A stretch of 64,000 bases of DNA from Candidatus Merdivicinus faecavium (GTDB taxonomy: Bacteria > Bacillota > Clostridia > Oscillospirales > Ruminococcaceae). Both the position numbers and the translations under genes were made by a program. The stretch covers positions 99,806-163,805 of the forward strand of contig DVKD01000052.1 of assembly GCA_018716285.1 (NCBI GenBank), written 5' to 3'. Shown here piece by piece: positions 63,672 to 64,000 of the stretch (position 1 is its first letter; each line of letters begins with the position of its first letter). The notes under the pieces are model-generated. The model saw only the letters and a program-made list of their open reading frames with translations. It had not been told where the DNA came from and ran no database searches.

Positions 63672-64000
63672 TCGAATTCCTCAACAAAAACGGGGTAATC
63701 AGAAAAAATTTTGAGATCAATTTATTTTGCTATATCTTTTCTATTTTCATTATAGCATAGTTCGGTATTAAATACAAGTCTCGTTGAATATATTTTCATT
63801 CAGAATTAAATTATTCATTTGGCCCGTTAAGCAGACAAGTTCTGCTTTTAGCAAGAATGGTTAACAGGCAACAGGTATTCGCTATCATTTTATTTTGTTA
63901 CGACGACCGTGTACCATGTAATTCCTTTTCACATTTCCCGCACAACCCCAAATTCACATTCCGATCAAAGTCATTTGTGCCATAATAGGCCATGTTTGAC

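Larger units (their letters stand above)
62697..64000. other. AT-rich non-coding end region with relics
   Basis: About 1.3 kb without a credible intact gene. It contains the ABC operon promoter, a relic of a permease C-terminus, a hairpin at 63369-63416, a terminator at 63611-63639 and a 35-base direct repeat. From about 63675 to the end I see only AT-rich DNA with no gene. Confidence 0.65.

Overview
The window looks like part of the chromosome of an anaerobic, spore-forming Clostridia-type bacterium (Bacillota, plausibly Oscillospirales/Ruminococcaceae) from an animal gut. The signs are a GC-rich genome with Bacillus-like promoters (TTGACA-17-TATAAT) and AGGAGG ribosome sites, a spoVS-ymdB pair, the Firmicutes glgC/glgD pairing, choline-binding-type cell-wall repeats, and many enzymes for host glycans. 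The genus assignment is inference. No rRNA, tRNA, CRISPR array, phage or intact insertion sequence was seen.

Layout. 1-9 kb: a 5'-cut GH20-type hexosaminidase, an MFS transporter divergent from a DeoR regulator, a GH18 enzyme, a beta-propeller protein, an iron-sulfur aldo/keto reductase and a sialidase-like protein. 9-15.3 kb: one 2055-residue secreted, wall-anchored modular glycosidase. 15.9-19.7 kb: a short KdpD-like kinase, a KdpE-like regulator and a Ktr/Trk potassium channel pair. 19.9-22.6 kb: a GT2 glycosyltransferase with a large membrane partner. 22.8-24.2 kb: a MATE transporter with a long repeated leader. 24.5-27.2 kb: a GH13 amylase-CPBP protease operon. 27.4-36 kb: a glycogen locus in the order GlgB-like, glgC, glgD, glgA, glgP. 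36-42.7 kb: housekeeping genes (spoVS, ymdB, hslO, ClC channel, PHP phosphatase, acetyltransferase, yerC, methyltransferase, MazG-like). 42.8-51.9 kb: a minus-strand glycan locus (unknown hydrolase-like protein, GH95, DUF5054, GH38). 51.9-55.4 kb: a two-component block with small membrane proteins and broken edges. 55.6-62.7 kb: a sugar ABC transporter operon (two permeases, lipoprotein, AraC-type sensor regulator, phosphoesterase). 62.7-64 kb: AT-rich DNA with relics and repeats.

How the genes work together. GH20, GH18, sialidase-like, GH95, GH38/DUF5054 and the giant surface protein fit stepwise use of N-glycans and mucin-type glycans, with the MFS and ABC systems importing products. The glycogen genes would store surplus glucose and the GH13 enzyme would help release it.

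Most notable points. (1) The first gene of the glycogen operon encodes a GlgB homologue in which the region I His, the catalytic Asp, the catalytic Glu and the region IV His are all replaced, so it is probably a pseudoenzyme made with the working glycogen enzymes. (2) At about 51.9 kb an alpha-mannosidase and a membrane protein meet head to head, both without their 5' ends. The block that starts there ends at about 55.4 kb in a second broken junction. This is either a recombinational replacement or an assembly chimera. (3) Three tandem 11-bp repeats replace the -35 region of a promoter beside an OmpR-type two-component system. (4) The MATE gene has a leader with three imperfect repeats that I cannot match to a known riboswitch.
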